Position numbers and translations under genes: made by a program
The notes under the pieces: generated by a model
What the model saw: the letters and a program-made list of their open reading frames with translations, nothing else
What the model was told of the DNA's origin: nothing
Databases searched by the model: none
From: Erythrobacter donghaensis
GTDB lineage: Bacteria; Pseudomonadota; Alphaproteobacteria; Sphingomonadales; Sphingomonadaceae
Direction of reading: 5' to 3'
DNA: 64,000 nucleotides
Assembly: GCF_002155425.1 (NCBI RefSeq)
Contig: NZ_MUYG01000010.1
Coordinates: forward strand, 558,001-622,000
In this document: positions 38,846 through 49,300 of the stretch, in pieces
Numbering within the stretch: position 1 is the first letter of the stretch
Layout: each line of letters begins with the position of its first letter

Positions 38846-41206
38846 ATGGACCTCTCGCCCCTTTCGCTGGTGCTGATTGCGCTCGTGCTCGCTGCCTGGG
38901 CGGTGGGGGCGGGCGCTGTCGTGCTGCGCGCGAACCGCAGCGTGAAGCGCGCCAAGGCGATGCGCACCAGTCTGAAGCGGATGCAGACCCTGCTCGATCT
39001 CGCACCGGCGCTGCCGCTGCTGGTCAGGGTCGACGGGCGGATCGAGGCGCCTGACCGGCTGGCGCGGATGCTGGGGCTGCCAACAACGCCCAAATATCTC
39101 TCCGAACTCGCCGCCCCCCCCGGCACGCCGCGCGCGGGCGGACTGGCGCAGGCGCAGGTCGATCAGCTCTGGAGCAAGATCCAGACCACCCAGAAAAGCG
39201 CCGCGCCCTTTCGCATGGCGATCAATCTGCCGAACTCGCAGCGCTCCCTTGCGCTCTACGGCACGCTTGCCGATCCGCAGGTCTCGCCCGGCGGCGCAGC
39301 GCTGGTGTGGGTGTTCGACTTTACCGAGAGCCACGCCGAAATGGCCCGCCTGCGCGCTGCCGCCGCGCGCGCCACGGGCGATTTTGCCGCGCTGGTGGGG
39401 CTGATCGAGGCTGCGCCCATGCCGATGTGGTTCCGGGGCAGCGATCTCACCCTGCAACTCGTCAATCAGGCCTATGTCGATGCTGTGGGCGCAATGACCG
39501 CCGCCGAAGTGGTGCAGAGCCAGATCGAGCTGCTCGAGCCCGAGGACGGCAGCTCCCCCGGCGAGATCGCGGGGGCGACCCTTCAGAGCCAAGACAAGTC
39601 CGAACGCATTGTCACCGCCACCATCTACGGCGCGCGGCGCACCTTGCGGGTGTCCGATCTGCCGCTGGGGCAGGAAGGTGTGGCAGGCTACGCCATCGAC
39701 ATCGAGGAGCAGCAGCAGGTCGCGCGCGATTTCCGCGCTTTCCGCGATGCCCAGCGCGCGCTGCTCGATCAGCTCTCGGTGGGGGTGGCGCTGTTCGATG
39801 CCGAGGAACGCCTGACCTTCGCCAACCGGCCCTTCCGCCGCCTGTTCAGCCTGATGGATGACGCGGTTGAAGCCCACACCCCGTTCGACCGTTTCCTCGC
39901 CGAAGCGCGCGAACGCGGGCGCACGCCTGAAGTGCGCGATTTCCCCGAATGGCGGCGCGAGCGCACCGGATGGTTTGCCTTGCGCGAAAGCTTTGAGGAG
40001 GCTTGGCCGCTCCCCGGCGGCACCCACTTGCGAGTCGTCGCCCAGCCGATGCCCGACGGGGGCCTCGTGCTGATCACCGAGGACCGCACCGAAAGCCTTG
40101 CGCTCTCCGCCGTGCGCGACACCCTGCTGCGCACCCGCACTGCCACGCTCGACAGCCTGTTCGAGGCGCTGGCGATTTTCGCGCCCGATGGCTCGGTGCA
40201 GCTCTGGAACCGCAGCTTTGCAGGCACCTGGGGCCTCACACCCGAATTGCTCGATCAGCATCCAAGTGCCGATGAACTGCTGAGCGCGATCGGGCGCAAT
40301 CTCGTGCGCCCCGAAGAGGCAAGCCTGATCGGCGCGGCGGTGCGCGCGGCGACGCTCGACCGGCGCGAGAAGGAGGGCAAGGTAGACCTCGCCGACGGGC
40401 GCACCCTGCGGTTCGCCGGGATTCCGCTGCCCGATGGCAATGGGCTGCTCACCGTGCTCGACATCACCGCCTCGCAAAAGGCCGAGCAGGCCCTGCGCGA
40501 ACGGGCCGAGGCGCTGGAGGAGGCCGACGCGGTCAAGGCGCGCTTCCTTGCCAACATGAGCTACGAATTCCGCACGCCGCTGACGACAATCGGCGGCTAT
40601 GCCGAGCTGCTGAAAAGCGGTGCGGCGGCCAATCCCGAAGCTGCGGGCGAATATGTCGATGCCATCCTCAGCGCGGTCGAGCGGCTGACCGAGCAGGTCG
40701 AAAACGTGCTCGACCTGTCGCAATCCGAGGCCGGGCTGCTGCCGATCCGCAAGGAGCGCATCGACCTGCTCGATCTGCTGACTACGCTTGTGCGAGAGCG
40801 CGAGGAGGCGATCATCACTGCCGGGCTCAGCCTCGACCTCAAGGGCCGCCGGGGCCGGGTGATCGAAGCCGATCCGCGCCAGCTGGGCCGGGCGCTCGGC
40901 AATCTGATCGACAATGCCGTGACCGGCACGCCCGATGGCGGGCGGATCGTGATCGAGTTGCGCAAGGCGCCCGAAGAAAGCGCGGCAACGATGGAGATCA
41001 GTATCGCCGACGATGGTCGGGGCATGACCTCGCAGGAGTTAGCGCGCGCGCTGGGCGGGTTGAAGCCCGACAAGGACGCGCCGCCCGAAAAGCGCACCGG
41101 CCTCGGCATTCCGCTCGCACGCCAGCTGATCGAGGCGCACGACGGCACGCTCGATATCGCCAGCCGCAAGGGCGCAGGCACCACCGCGCTCATTCGCCTG
41201 CCGTAA
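38846..41206 (+). CDS. divL: DivL-like PAS-domain kinase with Tyr in place of the H-box His
   Basis: A 786-residue sensor-kinase-like protein: one N-terminal membrane segment (about residues 6-27), several PAS-like domains (from about residue 50 to 550), a dimerization helix, and an ATPase domain. In the H-box the sequence reads FLANMSYEFRTPLTTI, with Tyr573 where histidine kinases have the phospho-acceptor His. The ATPase boxes remain: NLIDNA, DDGRGM and GLGIPLARQL. Caulobacter DivL, which regulates the cell-cycle kinase CckA, has this same Tyr replacement. No receiver domain is attached. The start has GGAGGAG upstream, and the stop overlaps tsaE as TAATG. Confidence 0.85.
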   Translation: MDLSPLSLVLIALVLAAWAVGAGAVVLRANRSVKRAKAMRTSLKRMQTLLDLAPALPLLVRVDGRIEAPDRLARMLGLPTTPKYLSELAAPPGTPRAGGLAQAQVDQLWSKIQTTQKSAAPFRMAINLPNSQRSLALYGTLADPQVSPGGAALVWVFDFTESHAEMARLRAAAARATGDFAALVGLIEAAPMPMWFRGSDLTLQLVNQAYVDAVGAMTAAEVVQSQIELLEPEDGSSPGEIAGATLQSQDKSERIVTATIYGARRTLRVSDLPLGQEGVAGYAIDIEEQQQVARDFRAFRDAQRALLDQLSVGVALFDAEERLTFANRPFRRLFSLMDDAVEAHTPFDRFLAEARERGRTPEVRDFPEWRRERTGWFALRESFEEAWPLPGGTHLRVVAQPMPDGGLVLITEDRTESLALSAVRDTLLRTRTATLDSLFEALAIFAPDGSVQLWNRSFAGTWGLTPELLDQHPSADELLSAIGRNLVRPEEASLIGAAVRAATLDRREKEGKVDLADGRTLRFAGIPLPDGNGLLTVLDITASQKAEQALRERAEALEEADAVKARFLANMSYEFRTPLTTIGGYAELLKSGAAANPEAAGEYVDAILSAVERLTEQVENVLDLSQSEAGLLPIRKERIDLLDLLTTLVREREEAIITAGLSLDLKGRRGRVIEADPRQLGRALGNLIDNAVTGTPDGGRIVIELRKAPEESAATMEISIADDGRGMTSQELARALGGLKPDKDAPPEKRTGLGIPLARQLIEAHDGTLDIASRKGAGTTALIRLP

Positions 41207-41667
41207 TGGAAGCGCGCGAGACTATGCCCGACTTGGCGGCGATGGCGGCCTATGGCGCGCGGATCGCCGCGCGGCTCAGGGCCGGCGACGTGGTCGCGCT
41301 CGAAGGCGGGCTGGGGGCGGGCAAGACCACGCTGGCACGCGCGATTCTCGCCGCGCTGGGCCATGCGGGTGAGGTGCCGTCGCCAACCTTCACGATCATC
41401 GAAAGCTACGATTCGCCCTCGCTACGCCTGCCCGTGGTCCACGCCGATTTCTACCGGCTCAATGACCCTGCCGAACTCGCCGAGATCGGGCTCGACGATT
41501 ATCGCGAGGGTGCGGTGCTGCTGGCCGAGTGGCCCGATCATGCGGGCGGGTTCGGGCATGAGCCGGGGTGCATAGCGATCACGCTCGAACCGCTGGGGGA
41601 AAGCGGGGAAGGCGGGCGGATGGCCATTGCCCGCGGCGGGGCGGATTGGGTAGGGCGGATGCCATGA
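41206..41667 (+). CDS. tsaE: tRNA threonylcarbamoyladenosine biosynthesis ATPase TsaE
   Basis: A 153-residue P-loop ATPase that works with TsaB and TsaD in making the t6A tRNA modification. Walker A is GGLGAGKTTLA; SPTFTI and VHADFYRL are typical TsaE blocks. It overlaps divL by one base and amgK by four (ATGA). Confidence 0.93.
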   Translation: MEARETMPDLAAMAAYGARIAARLRAGDVVALEGGLGAGKTTLARAILAALGHAGEVPSPTFTIIESYDSPSLRLPVVHADFYRLNDPAELAEIGLDDYREGAVLLAEWPDHAGGFGHEPGCIAITLEPLGESGEGGRMAIARGGADWVGRMP

Positions 41668-42653
41668 GCGCGCTTCCCGAAGGTCTTGCCGAATTCACCG
41701 TCGCCGCCGGATGGGGCGATGCCAGCGTCCACCCGCTGCCCGGCGATGCCTCGTTCCGGCGCTATTTCCGGCTGCGGCGGGAGAGCGGCGAGGCCGCGAT
41801 GCTGATGCACGCGCCGCCCCCGCACGAAGACCCCGCGCCCTTCCTCCAAGTTGCCCACTGGCTGAACGATCACGCGATGCGCGCCCCTGCGATTCTGGCC
41901 GAGGATGCGGCGCAGGGCTGGGTGCTGATCGAGGATTTCGGCGATGACCGGATGCGCGACTGGCTCGACCTGCACGCGACCGATGAACGCCCTGCCTATG
42001 AAGCAGCGGTCGAGACCTTGGCCACGCTCCACCGCCTGCCGCCGGGGCCTTTCGCTCCCTATGACATGGCGGTCTACCAGCGTGAAGCGGCGCTGCTGAC
42101 CGAGTGGTATTGTCCGGCGCAGGGCCTCACCGTCGATGCCGAGGGCTATGCCGCCGCGTGGGAGGCAGTGCTCGCCCCGATGATCCCGCGCCAGTCCCCC
42201 GGAGTGACGGTGCTGCGCGATTACCATGCCGAGAACATCATGCTGCTCGGGCGAAGCCCGCGCGCGCCGCAGGGGCTGATCGACTTTCAAGACGCGCTGG
42301 TCGGGCACGCCGCCTATGACCTCGTCTCGCTGTTGCAGGACGCTCGGCGCGATGTGCCCGAGGCGCTGGAGGCGGCGATGCTCGATCACTACGGCGAGGC
42401 CGTAGGCGGGATCGACGCGGATTTCCGCGCCGACTACGCCCGGCTCGGCGCGCAGCGCAACGCCAAGATCGTGGGCATCTTCACCCGGCTGAACGCGCGC
42501 GACGGCAAGCCGCGCTATCTCGCCATGATCCCGCGCGTCTGGGCGGCGCTGGAGCGCGATCTGGCGCACCCCGCGCTTGCCCCCGTCGCGGCATGGTTCG
42601 ACGCCAATATCCCCGCCGCGGTGCGCGCCGCCAACGGAGCCTTTGCCGAGTGA
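41664..42653 (+). CDS. amgK: MurNAc/GlcNAc anomeric kinase AmgK
   Basis: An aminoglycoside-phosphotransferase-fold sugar kinase of 329 residues that phosphorylates the anomeric position of MurNAc released in cell-wall recycling. The motifs are LRDYHAENIML (catalytic loop with Asp) and GLIDFQDALVGHAAYDL (metal-binding DFQ). Its direct coupling to the nucleotidyltransferase at 42650 is the amgK-murU arrangement known from Pseudomonas and Caulobacter. Confidence 0.87.
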   Translation: MSALPEGLAEFTVAAGWGDASVHPLPGDASFRRYFRLRRESGEAAMLMHAPPPHEDPAPFLQVAHWLNDHAMRAPAILAEDAAQGWVLIEDFGDDRMRDWLDLHATDERPAYEAAVETLATLHRLPPGPFAPYDMAVYQREAALLTEWYCPAQGLTVDAEGYAAAWEAVLAPMIPRQSPGVTVLRDYHAENIMLLGRSPRAPQGLIDFQDALVGHAAYDLVSLLQDARRDVPEALEAAMLDHYGEAVGGIDADFRADYARLGAQRNAKIVGIFTRLNARDGKPRYLAMIPRVWAALERDLAHPALAPVAAWFDANIPAAVRAANGAFAE

Positions 42654-43366
42654 GCGTGCTCGCCTCCGACACCGCGATGATCCTTGCCGCGGGGCTGGGC
42701 AAGCGGATGCGGCCGCTCACCGCCAGTCAGCCCAAGCCGATGGTGCGGGTGGCGGGCAAGCCACTGATCGACCACGCACTGGATCGCCTCGCCGAGGCGG
42801 GCGTGGCGCGCGCGGTGGTCAATGTCCACTACCTCGCCGATGCGCTCGAGGCGCATGTGCTGGCGCGCAAGGTGCCGCAGGTCAGCGTCTCGGACGAACG
42901 CGCGCAGCTGCTTGAGACCGGCGGCGGGATGATGAAGGCGCTGCCGCAGCTGCCCGATCCCTTCTTCGCGCTCAACGCCGACAATATCTGGCTCGACGGG
43001 CCCAAGAGCGCGTTTTACGATCTGTCGCGCCGCTGGAAACCCGACGAGATGGACGCGCTGCTGCTGGTCGTCCCCCACGCGCGGGCGATGAATTTCAACG
43101 GGCCGGGGGACTTCCACATGGACCCGCTGGGCCGCCTTTCGCGCCGCCGCGCCGGGCGGATCGCGCCCTTCATCTACACCGGCATCCAGCTCGTGAGCCA
43201 CCGCCTGCTGCGCGATGCGCCGGAGGGGCCGTTCGGCACCATGCTGCTGTGGGAGCGAGCCATCGCCGAGGGAAGGCTCTACGGCATCAGCTTCACCGGC
43301 CTGTGGTTTGAAGTCGGCACCCCGCAGATGATCCGCCCGACCGAGGAAGCGCTGACGGGTGGCTGA
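42650..43366 (+). CDS. murU: MurNAc-1-phosphate uridylyltransferase MurU
   Basis: A 238-residue nucleotidyltransferase that makes UDP-MurNAc from the AmgK product, bypassing early cell-wall synthesis. The nucleotide-binding motif is LAAGLGKRMRPLT near the N-terminus, followed by KPMVRVAGKPLIDH and FFALNADN (metal-binding Asp). GTG at 42650 overlaps the amgK stop. The assignment rests on this motif and the amgK partner. Confidence 0.87.
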   Translation: MSVLASDTAMILAAGLGKRMRPLTASQPKPMVRVAGKPLIDHALDRLAEAGVARAVVNVHYLADALEAHVLARKVPQVSVSDERAQLLETGGGMMKALPQLPDPFFALNADNIWLDGPKSAFYDLSRRWKPDEMDALLLVVPHARAMNFNGPGDFHMDPLGRLSRRRAGRIAPFIYTGIQLVSHRLLRDAPEGPFGTMLLWERAIAEGRLYGISFTGLWFEVGTPQMIRPTEEALTGG

Positions 43367-46300
43367 GCCGAGCACCCCCGGCCCGCTGGTCTATTCCATC
43401 GCCGCCCACCGCGGCTTTGCCGATGCGCTGGTCGCCGGGCTGGTGCCGCGTTACCGTGAGGAGCGCTTCGGCCTTGCCCGCCTCACCCTGTTGGTGCCCT
43501 CGACCCGCGCCGCGCGCACTTTGTCCGAAGCCTTCATCCGCCATGCCGGGGAGACGGGCGAGGGCGGGTTGCTGATGCCGCGCATGATCGCGGTGGGCGA
43601 TCTCGATCTCGACGAGAAGCTCGGCGCGGCGCTCGATCCGCTGGGCGCAGGCGACATCCCGCCCGCCTGCGATCCGATGACGCGCTGGCTGACGCTCGAC
43701 CGCCTGATCGCCGAGGCGCGCGCGGAGGAGGGGATGACGCCGCTGCCGGGCCGCGCACGGCTCAATCTGGCGCGCGAGATGGCGCAGACGATGGATCGGC
43801 TGCTGGTCGAGGAGAAGGATGTTGCCGATCTGTGGAAGAGCGAGGCCGTGCTCGATCAACTCGGCAACCTCGCCAGCCATTGGGAGCGGTCGATCCGGCT
43901 TTTCTCGCTAGTCTATGCACGCTGGCAGTTCGAGCTTTCCGGCAGGGGGCAGGTCGATGCCGCCACGCGCCGCAATCTGCTGTTCGACCGCGCGGCGAAG
44001 CGCTGGCGCGACACGCCGCCGCCGCATCCGGTGGTCGCGGTCGGAGTCACCAGCGCCGCGCCTGCGCTGGCGCGGCTGCTGCGGGTCATCGCGGGGCTGC
44101 CGCAGGGCGCGGTGGTGCTGCCCGATCTCGACCTCGCGATGGACGATGCCGCCTGGGCCGAGTTGGGGCTGGCGGGCGCCTCCGACACGCCCGGCGGTCC
44201 GGTGTTCGGCGCGGGCGATGCGCTCACCCATCCGCAATATCACCTGAAGCTGCTGTTGCACCGCATGGGCGTGAACCGCGCCGAGGTGCAGCCCTGGCAC
44301 CGGCGCGGGGCGGCAGCAGCGGAGCCTGCACGGGCGCGGGCGATCTCCTCACTGTTCCTGCCCCCTGAGGCGAGCCGCGCGTGGATCGATCTCGGGCCCG
44401 AACGGCGCAGGCTTGCGGGCGTGCGGCTGATGGAGAGCGCGACCATCGAGGAGGAGGCGCAGGCCATCGCCCTGCTGGTGCGCGAGGCGCTGGAACAGCC
44501 GGAGAAGCGCATCGCCGTCATCTCCGCCGACCGCGGCCTTGCCCGCCGGGTGGCGCAGCATCTCGAGCGCTGGAACATCGTCGCCGACGATTCCGCCGGT
44601 CGCCCGCTGGCGCTGACCCCGGCGGGGCGATTGTTCGGTCTGCTCGCCGAAATTGCCGCCGATGGCCCCGCGCCCGCGAGCCTCATCGCCGCCTTTGCCC
44701 ATCCGCTGGTGCGCGGCTGGGACGGAGGCGCACGCGCCGACTGGCTGCGGGGCCTGCGCGCCTTCGACCGGGCATTGCGCGGCCCCGACCCTGCGCCCGG
44801 CATGGCGAGCCTGCGCGCCGCTGCCGCCAAGGCCGAAGTCGCGCCGTGGTGGAACGAAGCCGAAACGCTGATTGCCCCGCTCGCCGATTGGCCCGCGCAG
44901 ATCCCGCTCGCCGAAGCGCTCTCGCGCCTTGCCGACGCTGCCGAGGCCTTTGCCCGCAGCGCGATCTGGGAGCGTGACGATGGCCGCGCGCTCGGCATCA
45001 TGGTGCAGGAGCTGCGCGATCAGGCGAGCGCTGCGGGAACGCTCGTGGAGACTGCCGACCTGGGCGGCGTGCTGCGCGACTGCATGGAGGCGATCGCGGT
45101 GCGCCCCGGCTATGGCGGGCACCCGCGCGTGGCGATCTACGGCTTGCTCGAAGCGCGCATGGCGCGGGCCGATCTGGTGATCTGCGGCGGCCTCAACGAA
45201 GGCAGCTGGCCGCAGCCGCCGGGGGCCGATGCGCTGCTCGCCCCCGCAATCCTGCGCGCGCTGGGAGTGCCGGGGGCGGAGTTCCGGATCGGGCTGGCGG
45301 CGCATGACCTTGCAGGCGCTCTCGGCGCGCCCGAGGTGGTGCTCTCTCGCGCGCGCCGCGATGCCGAAGGGCCGACCTTGCCCTCGCGCTTCCTGCTCCG
45401 GGTCGAGGCGTTGCTGGGTGACGATCTCGACAAGGAACACCGCGAGCGCGCGATCCCCGCGCTGCTCCCGCTGCTCGACCGTGTGCGCCCGCCTGCGCCC
45501 GAATATCCGCGCCCCGCGCCCGATCCCGCGCCGGACAAGCGCGACGTGCCGATCCGGGTGACCGCGCTCGACCGGCTGCTGGGCGATCCCTACCAGTTCT
45601 ATGCACAGGCGATTCTCGACCTGAAGCGGCTCGATCCGCTCAGCGCCGATCCTTTCAGCGATCCGGCGCTGCGCGGCACGTTGGTGCACGATATTCTCGA
45701 TTCGTGGAGTAAGGCTCGGGCGGCTCAACCGGGCCTCGCGCTCGCGCCCTTTGCGGCGGAGCACTTCGCCGCCGCGCGCGTCCACCCGCTGTTCCGCGCG
45801 CTGTGGCAGCCGCGCCTTATCGCCGCGCTCGAACGGTTCGAGCAATGGATCGCCGAGGACGCCGACAAGGGTGAGGTGGTGCTGGCAAGCGAGGTTGCGG
45901 GCGAAATGCGGGTCGATGGCGTGCGTGTGCTGGGCCGCGCCGACCGGATCGACCGTCTGGCTGACGGCTCTTTGCGGATCATCGACTACAAGACCGGGCG
46001 CGTGCCGTCCAAGGCCGAGGTCAAGGCTGGCTATGCTTTGCAGCTCGGGTTGCTCGGCCTGATTGCGCATGACGGCGGCTTCGCCAAGGAAAGCGTGCCC
46101 GCCGCCCCTGCCACCGCCTTTGAGTACTGGTCCTTCGGCAAGGAGGACGAGGGCTTCGGCAAGCGCATGAGCCCCATGAAATTGAGCGAGCGTCAGAGCG
46201 GCCTCACCCCCGATGAGTTCCTGCCGCATCACTCCGCCAAGCTGCACGAGGCGATTGCACGCTTCATCAAGGGGCGCGAGCCGTTCACCGCGCGGGCCAA

Positions 46301-46391
46301 CCCCGATTACAAGGGCTACACCGATTACGATCAGCTGATGCGGCTCGAGGAGTGGATCGTGCGCCTTCACGACGCGGAGCAGGGCGCATGA
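43359..46391 (+). CDS. addB: Double-strand break repair protein AddB (alphaproteobacterial type)
   Basis: A 1010-residue subunit of the AddAB helicase-nuclease that resects double-strand breaks for RecA. The N-terminal part has the degenerate SF1 layout of the AddB family; the C-terminal PD-(D/E)XK nuclease domain is visible around residues 865-885, where VLGRADRIDR is followed by LRIIDYKTGRVPS. Start is GTG 43359, overlapping murU by eight bases; the stop overlaps addA as ATGA. Confidence 0.92.
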   Translation: MAEPSTPGPLVYSIAAHRGFADALVAGLVPRYREERFGLARLTLLVPSTRAARTLSEAFIRHAGETGEGGLLMPRMIAVGDLDLDEKLGAALDPLGAGDIPPACDPMTRWLTLDRLIAEARAEEGMTPLPGRARLNLAREMAQTMDRLLVEEKDVADLWKSEAVLDQLGNLASHWERSIRLFSLVYARWQFELSGRGQVDAATRRNLLFDRAAKRWRDTPPPHPVVAVGVTSAAPALARLLRVIAGLPQGAVVLPDLDLAMDDAAWAELGLAGASDTPGGPVFGAGDALTHPQYHLKLLLHRMGVNRAEVQPWHRRGAAAAEPARARAISSLFLPPEASRAWIDLGPERRRLAGVRLMESATIEEEAQAIALLVREALEQPEKRIAVISADRGLARRVAQHLERWNIVADDSAGRPLALTPAGRLFGLLAEIAADGPAPASLIAAFAHPLVRGWDGGARADWLRGLRAFDRALRGPDPAPGMASLRAAAAKAEVAPWWNEAETLIAPLADWPAQIPLAEALSRLADAAEAFARSAIWERDDGRALGIMVQELRDQASAAGTLVETADLGGVLRDCMEAIAVRPGYGGHPRVAIYGLLEARMARADLVICGGLNEGSWPQPPGADALLAPAILRALGVPGAEFRIGLAAHDLAGALGAPEVVLSRARRDAEGPTLPSRFLLRVEALLGDDLDKEHRERAIPALLPLLDRVRPPAPEYPRPAPDPAPDKRDVPIRVTALDRLLGDPYQFYAQAILDLKRLDPLSADPFSDPALRGTLVHDILDSWSKARAAQPGLALAPFAAEHFAAARVHPLFRALWQPRLIAALERFEQWIAEDADKGEVVLASEVAGEMRVDGVRVLGRADRIDRLADGSLRIIDYKTGRVPSKAEVKAGYALQLGLLGLIAHDGGFAKESVPAAPATAFEYWSFGKEDEGFGKRMSPMKLSERQSGLTPDEFLPHHSAKLHEAIARFIKGREPFTARANPDYKGYTDYDQLMRLEEWIVRLHDAEQGA

Positions 46392-49300
46392 GCGGCGGCG
46401 GCGGTCTGGTCTTCCCGCTGAAGGACAATCAGCTGGGCGCGGCTGATCCTGCGGACAATGTCTGGCTCTCGGCCTCGGCCGGGACGGGCAAGACGCAGGT
46501 GCTCTCCGCCCGCGTGCTCAGGTTGCTGCTGCGCGAGGATGTCGCGCCCTCGCAGATCCTGTGCCTCACCTTCACCAAGGCAGGCGCAGCGGAGATGGCC
46601 AACCGCATCAACGCCGTGCTGGCGCGCTGGGTGCGGCTGCCTGCGGGCCAGCTGGGCAAGGAACTGGGCTATCTCGGCGCGGATATCGACCCGGCCACGC
46701 AGGCCCGCGCACGCAGCCTGTTTGCGAGCGTGCTCGATTGCCCCGGCGGCGGTCTCCGGATCGACACGATCCATGCCTTCGCGCAATTCCTGATCGGCAA
46801 TTTCCCCGAGGAAGCCGGGCTCAACCCCGGCACGCGGGTGATGGATGATCGCAGCCGCGAACTGCTCGCGCGCGAGGTGCTGACTGATCTGGTGGAAGAG
46901 GCCGAGCGCACGCATGACGTCCGGGTGCTGGACGGGCTCCACTTGTTTACAACCCGCAAGGATCCGGCGGCGCTCCACGGCTGGCTGATGCGCGCGGCGG
47001 AGGCGCAGGAGCTGTGGGAGGGCCCCGCCGGTTGGCAATCGCCGATGGCTGCGCGGGTCAGGCAGACGCTCGGGATGCCGTCGGATGCAGGGGAGGAGTG
47101 GGCTAGCCAGCCGCTCGATCCCGACCTCTTCCCTGACCATACGCTGCTGGCGATCCGCGATGCCTTGAGCGCTTGGAACAAGCCCGCAGGCAATGCAGCT
47201 ATTGCTGGCATAGACCAATGGCTGCGGCTCGACCTTGCTAGTCGTCCCGGCGGAATCGGTTGCTTGGTTGGCACCGTAGTCAACGCCAAGCTTCTGCCTA
47301 ACGGCAATTTGCGGCACGCTGCCAAATTCGACCCGGACTTCACCCGCCATCAGGAGGACATCGCCGAGGCCATCGCCGCCTATGAGGAACGCCGTGCGCT
47401 TGTCGCCACCGCCGAGGTCGTCACGAGCGCGCTCGAAATCGGGCGCGCCTTCGCGGTGCGCTGGGAGGCGCGCAAGGCCCGCGAAGGCCTGCTCGATTTC
47501 GCCGACCTGATCCGCAAGGCCGCCGCACTGCTGGGCCAGTCCGACGCTGCCGACTGGATCCGCTACAAGCTCGACCGGCACTTCGATCACATCCTGATCG
47601 ACGAGGCGCAGGACACCAACCAGAGCCAGTGGGACATCGTCGAGGCGCTGATCGACGACTTCTTCAGCGGCGACGGTGCGCGCGGGGACAAGCTGCGCAC
47701 GATCTTCACCGTGGGCGATTACAAGCAGGCGATCTTCGGCTTTCAGGGGACGAGCCCCGAGAACTTCGCGAAGGCCAAGGCGCGCATCCACGCCCGCATC
47801 AGCGCCGCGCAGCAGGGCATCCGCGCCGGGCGGTTCAACCGGCGGGAACCGGGCTGGCGCGATCTCGACCTCGGCAATTCCTTCCGCACCGCCGACGTCG
47901 TGCTGGGCTTCGTCAACCGCGTGATCGACACGCTGGGCTTCGCGGAATTCGGGCTCGACAAGGCCCCGCCGGAGCACAAGGGCACCGTGCGGCCCGGTCT
48001 GGTGACGCTCTGGCCCACGGTGGTGCCCGAAAAGGACGCGGACGAAGAGGAGGAGGAGGGCGAGGGCGAGCAGGGCTGGCTTCCCCGCCACGACACGCTG
48101 CTGGCCGAGCGGATCGCCGATCAGGTGTATCGCTGGGTCTACGGCCCCGATCCCTTCGTGCTCGCCAAGGGCACGCACCGCCACGCGCAAGCGGGCGACA
48201 TCATGGTGCTGGTGCAGAAGCGCAAGGAGCTGGCCGCGCAGATCGTCGCCAAGCTCTATGCCCGCGGCGTGCCGGTGGCGGGGGTCGACCGGCTGAGGCT
48301 GGGCGCGCCGTTGGCGGTAAGGGACGTGCTGGCCGCGCTGAAGTTCACCGCGCAGCCGCTCGACGATCTGAGCCTCGCCAACCTGCTCGCCTCGCCGTTG
48401 GTGGGGTGGACGCAGGACGACCTGCTCGCCCATGTCCCGCGCCTGCCGAAGCAGCGGCTGTGGGAGCATCTCAGGCGCGATGACGCGCCAGCTTTCGTCG
48501 CGGCCACAGTGGAGCGGCTGAAGGATCTGCTCCGCCGCGCCGACTATCAGACTCCGCAGGCGCTGATCGCCTGGCTCCTGACCGGACCGTGGCAGGGCCG
48601 CGCGCGGCTGGTCGAGCGGTTGGGGGCCGAGGCGAACGACCCGCTCGACGAACTGGTCAACGCCGCCTTCGCCTACGAGGCCGAACACTGGCCCAGCCTT
48701 GCGGGCTTCATCGGCTGGTTCGAGGCCGGGACGGGCGACCTCAAGCGCGATTCGGACAGCGCCAGCGGGCAGGTGCGGGTGATGACGGTGCATGGCTCCA
48801 AGGGCTTGCAGGCCCCGATCGTGATCCTCGCCGATGCCGCCGGCGCGCCGGGCGGTGCGGGCGATCTGGCGCTGGAGGACACGCCTCTTGGCCACGACCG
48901 CGACCCCGCTTCGGCCCGCAAGCGCCTCGTCCCGCTGCCGCCGCTGAACAAGGACGAGGCGGTCGGCCCCATCGCCGAGGCTGCCGAGGCCAAGGCAGCC
49001 GCCGCGCTGCAGGAGCACTGGCGGCTGCTCTACGTCGCGATGACCCGCGCCGAGGAGGCGCTCTTCATCGGTGGGTCGCTCAACAAGATCGAAGCCAAGA
49101 AGCGCGAGCCCCATCCGGACAGCTGGTATGCCCGCCTCGCGCCGCTGTTCGCGGAGGCCGACGAGATCACCGACCCGGTATGGCTCTGGCGCAAGGAGTG
49201 GGGCGAGCGCGCCGGGCCGCTGGTGCCTGTTGACGGTGCGGGCTCCGCCGATGCTGCGCCGCCCGCGCTCCCCCGCTGGGCGACCAGCCCGATCGGCCCC

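Noticed and set aside
44349..49114. Very long minus-strand open frames across addB and addA
   Set aside because: Antisense shadows of clearly identified AddB and AddA; no start signal or domain.
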